DNA of 64,000 nt, taken from Fervidobacterium pennivorans. Lineage in GTDB: Bacteria; Thermotogota; Thermotogae; Thermotogales; Fervidobacteriaceae. The notes beneath the pieces were generated by a model. That model did no database searches, had not been told where the DNA came from, and was given only the letters and a program-made list of their open reading frames with translations. Shown here piece after piece: positions 63,180 to 64,000 of this stretch (positions are counted from its first letter, which is position 1; each line of letters opens with the position of its first letter). The stretch spans positions 62,001-126,000 of the forward strand of contig NZ_CP011393.1 of assembly GCF_001644665.1 (NCBI RefSeq). Direction: 5' to 3'. The position numbers and the translations under genes were made by a program.

Positions 63180-64000
63180 ATGATAGGCAAAAAAATCTGC
63201 TACGCGTTAATTGAAATATTTGAAAAAGATAAATACTCTCCGAAAGCTGAGAATGTAGCAAATTTATTAGCCGAATTTGTCGGGGTTGAAAAACTTTCTG
63301 TGGCTTTTTACGAAAAATCCAGAGATGTTTACAGAATTCTTGTAAGTAACTTCCTCCCTCTCCAATCTAAAATCCCTGTTTCGGATATAGGCGATAGAAA
63401 TTCACTTTCAAAGTTACCTATAAAACTCAAAGATAGCACCACTGTAGAAGCACATGTTGAACAACTGATTCACAGCACTGCTGAGACCGGGGATGAGAAA
63501 GTTGGCATTATTCTGACGAACGATGTTCCAAAAAAGATGACAAACTTTGCTGAAGTTGTTGATTTTCTTGCATTTGCTTTGTGGTTTATTCCTTCATACG
63601 AAAAGTCGAAAAGTTACCTTTCCAAGTATCGTTCCCTATGGATGCTTACCAGTCTATTTGAATCCGCTAAATCGCAAGAAGAACTTTTAGAAGGGTTTCT
63701 AAAAGTTATTTCCGAAATCATCGAATCGGAAATCACTGCTGTTTTAAGCCTTACAAAAGAAGCAAATGAAGAATTTGATATGATGATTTGCGATTGTCCA
63801 AATTCACAAATACTCCGTAAAAAGCTTAACCGTTCAGAACTTTCTACTGAAACGTTACGATACTTCAAAGGAATGGAAAAGATAGTTTACAAACCAGATG
63901 GACTGAGTGAACTCTTTGCTACAAAGATTCTATCTGCTCTCATTGTGCCCGTAGAAAATTATTGGTTTGTTTTTGCCAACAAAAGAAACACGAATATTTA
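63180..64000 (+). CDS. Sensor-like protein with GAF-like regions, 3' end outside window
   Basis: Open from the ATG at 63180 (GAGGTGATAATAA before it) to the window edge, at least 273 codons. Two segments of alternating helices and strands (about 1-145 and about 155-273: LLEGFLKVISEIIESEITAVLSL) look like tandem GAF domains, which usually sense small ligands ahead of an output domain that is cut off here. Function open; GGDEF, HD-GYP or kinase outputs are all possible. Confidence 0.6.
   Translation, partial: MIGKKICYALIEIFEKDKYSPKAENVANLLAEFVGVEKLSVAFYEKSRDVYRILVSNFLPLQSKIPVSDIGDRNSLSKLPIKLKDSTTVEAHVEQLIHSTAETGDEKVGIILTNDVPKKMTNFAEVVDFLAFALWFIPSYEKSKSYLSKYRSLWMLTSLFESAKSQEELLEGFLKVISEIIESEITAVLSLTKEANEEFDMMICDCPNSQILRKKLNRSELSTETLRYFKGMEKIVYKPDGLSELFATKILSALIVPVENYWFVFANKRNTNI

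Overview
The window looks like chromosome of a thermophilic anaerobe of the phylum Thermotogota, most likely Fervidobacterium or a close relative. This is inferred from low GC, strong GGAGG ribosome sites with many GTG and TTG starts, tightly overlapping operons, a class III (oxygen-sensitive) ribonucleotide reductase, a type III pantothenate kinase and family-5 solute-binding transport. The genus is a judgement from style, not from a database match. No phage, insertion sequence, plasmid or CRISPR array is visible.

Layout. 1-960: end-truncated lipoprotein gene. 1121-8966 (minus): a five-gene oligopeptide/oligosaccharide ABC operon oppA-B-C-D-F. Its OppC carries a ~500-residue extracytoplasmic insertion and its OppB reads correctly only across a one-base frameshift. 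9228-23356 (plus): a long housekeeping run: HD phosphohydrolase, coaX, radical SAM protein, a degenerate site-2 protease homologue, a coiled-coil/ZapA pair, murI, rapZ, glmR (yvcK), whiA, nrdR, greA, lysS and two SurA-like secreted proteins. 23404-28480: short-chain dehydrogenase, a 7TM chemoreceptor, a PurH with a decayed second domain, and a convergent secreted zinc phospholipase C-like enzyme. 28616-33189: yhaO/sbcD-like nuclease, yhaN-like ATPase, galE. 33236-35519 (minus): a small exported protein and a lipoprotein with a second homopolymer frameshift. 35788-37419: DUF438-hemerythrin-PAS sensor and cupin. 37500-38780 (minus): glycerate 2-kinase.

38973-42208: tsaB and mutS. 42213-44734 (minus): nrdG-nrdD with NrdR boxes upstream; the nrdR gene itself lies at 17618. 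44982-50945 (minus): branched-chain amino acid ABC operon with two tandem binding proteins, livJ2-livJ1-livH-M-G-F. 51331-56652: coaBC, a propeller-like exported protein, a CBS-ACT protein, scpA, scpB and a MoxR ATPase. 56790-61316: DUF1292 protein, tRNA-Thr(GGT), pit, apt, pgi, a small unknown and coaE. 61337-64000: membrane protein, nadE, Mut7-C protein and a truncated sensor-like gene.

Functional links: coaX, coaBC and coaE give three steps of CoA synthesis. NrdR and its nrdDG target sit in one window. Two ABC importers supply peptides/sugars and amino acids. Main unusual signals: the OppC insertion, two one-base homopolymer frameshifts at gene starts, a site-2 protease homologue with RExxR in place of HExxH, a PurH lacking transformylase residues, and transcription terminators embedded in the coding 3' ends of convergent genes.
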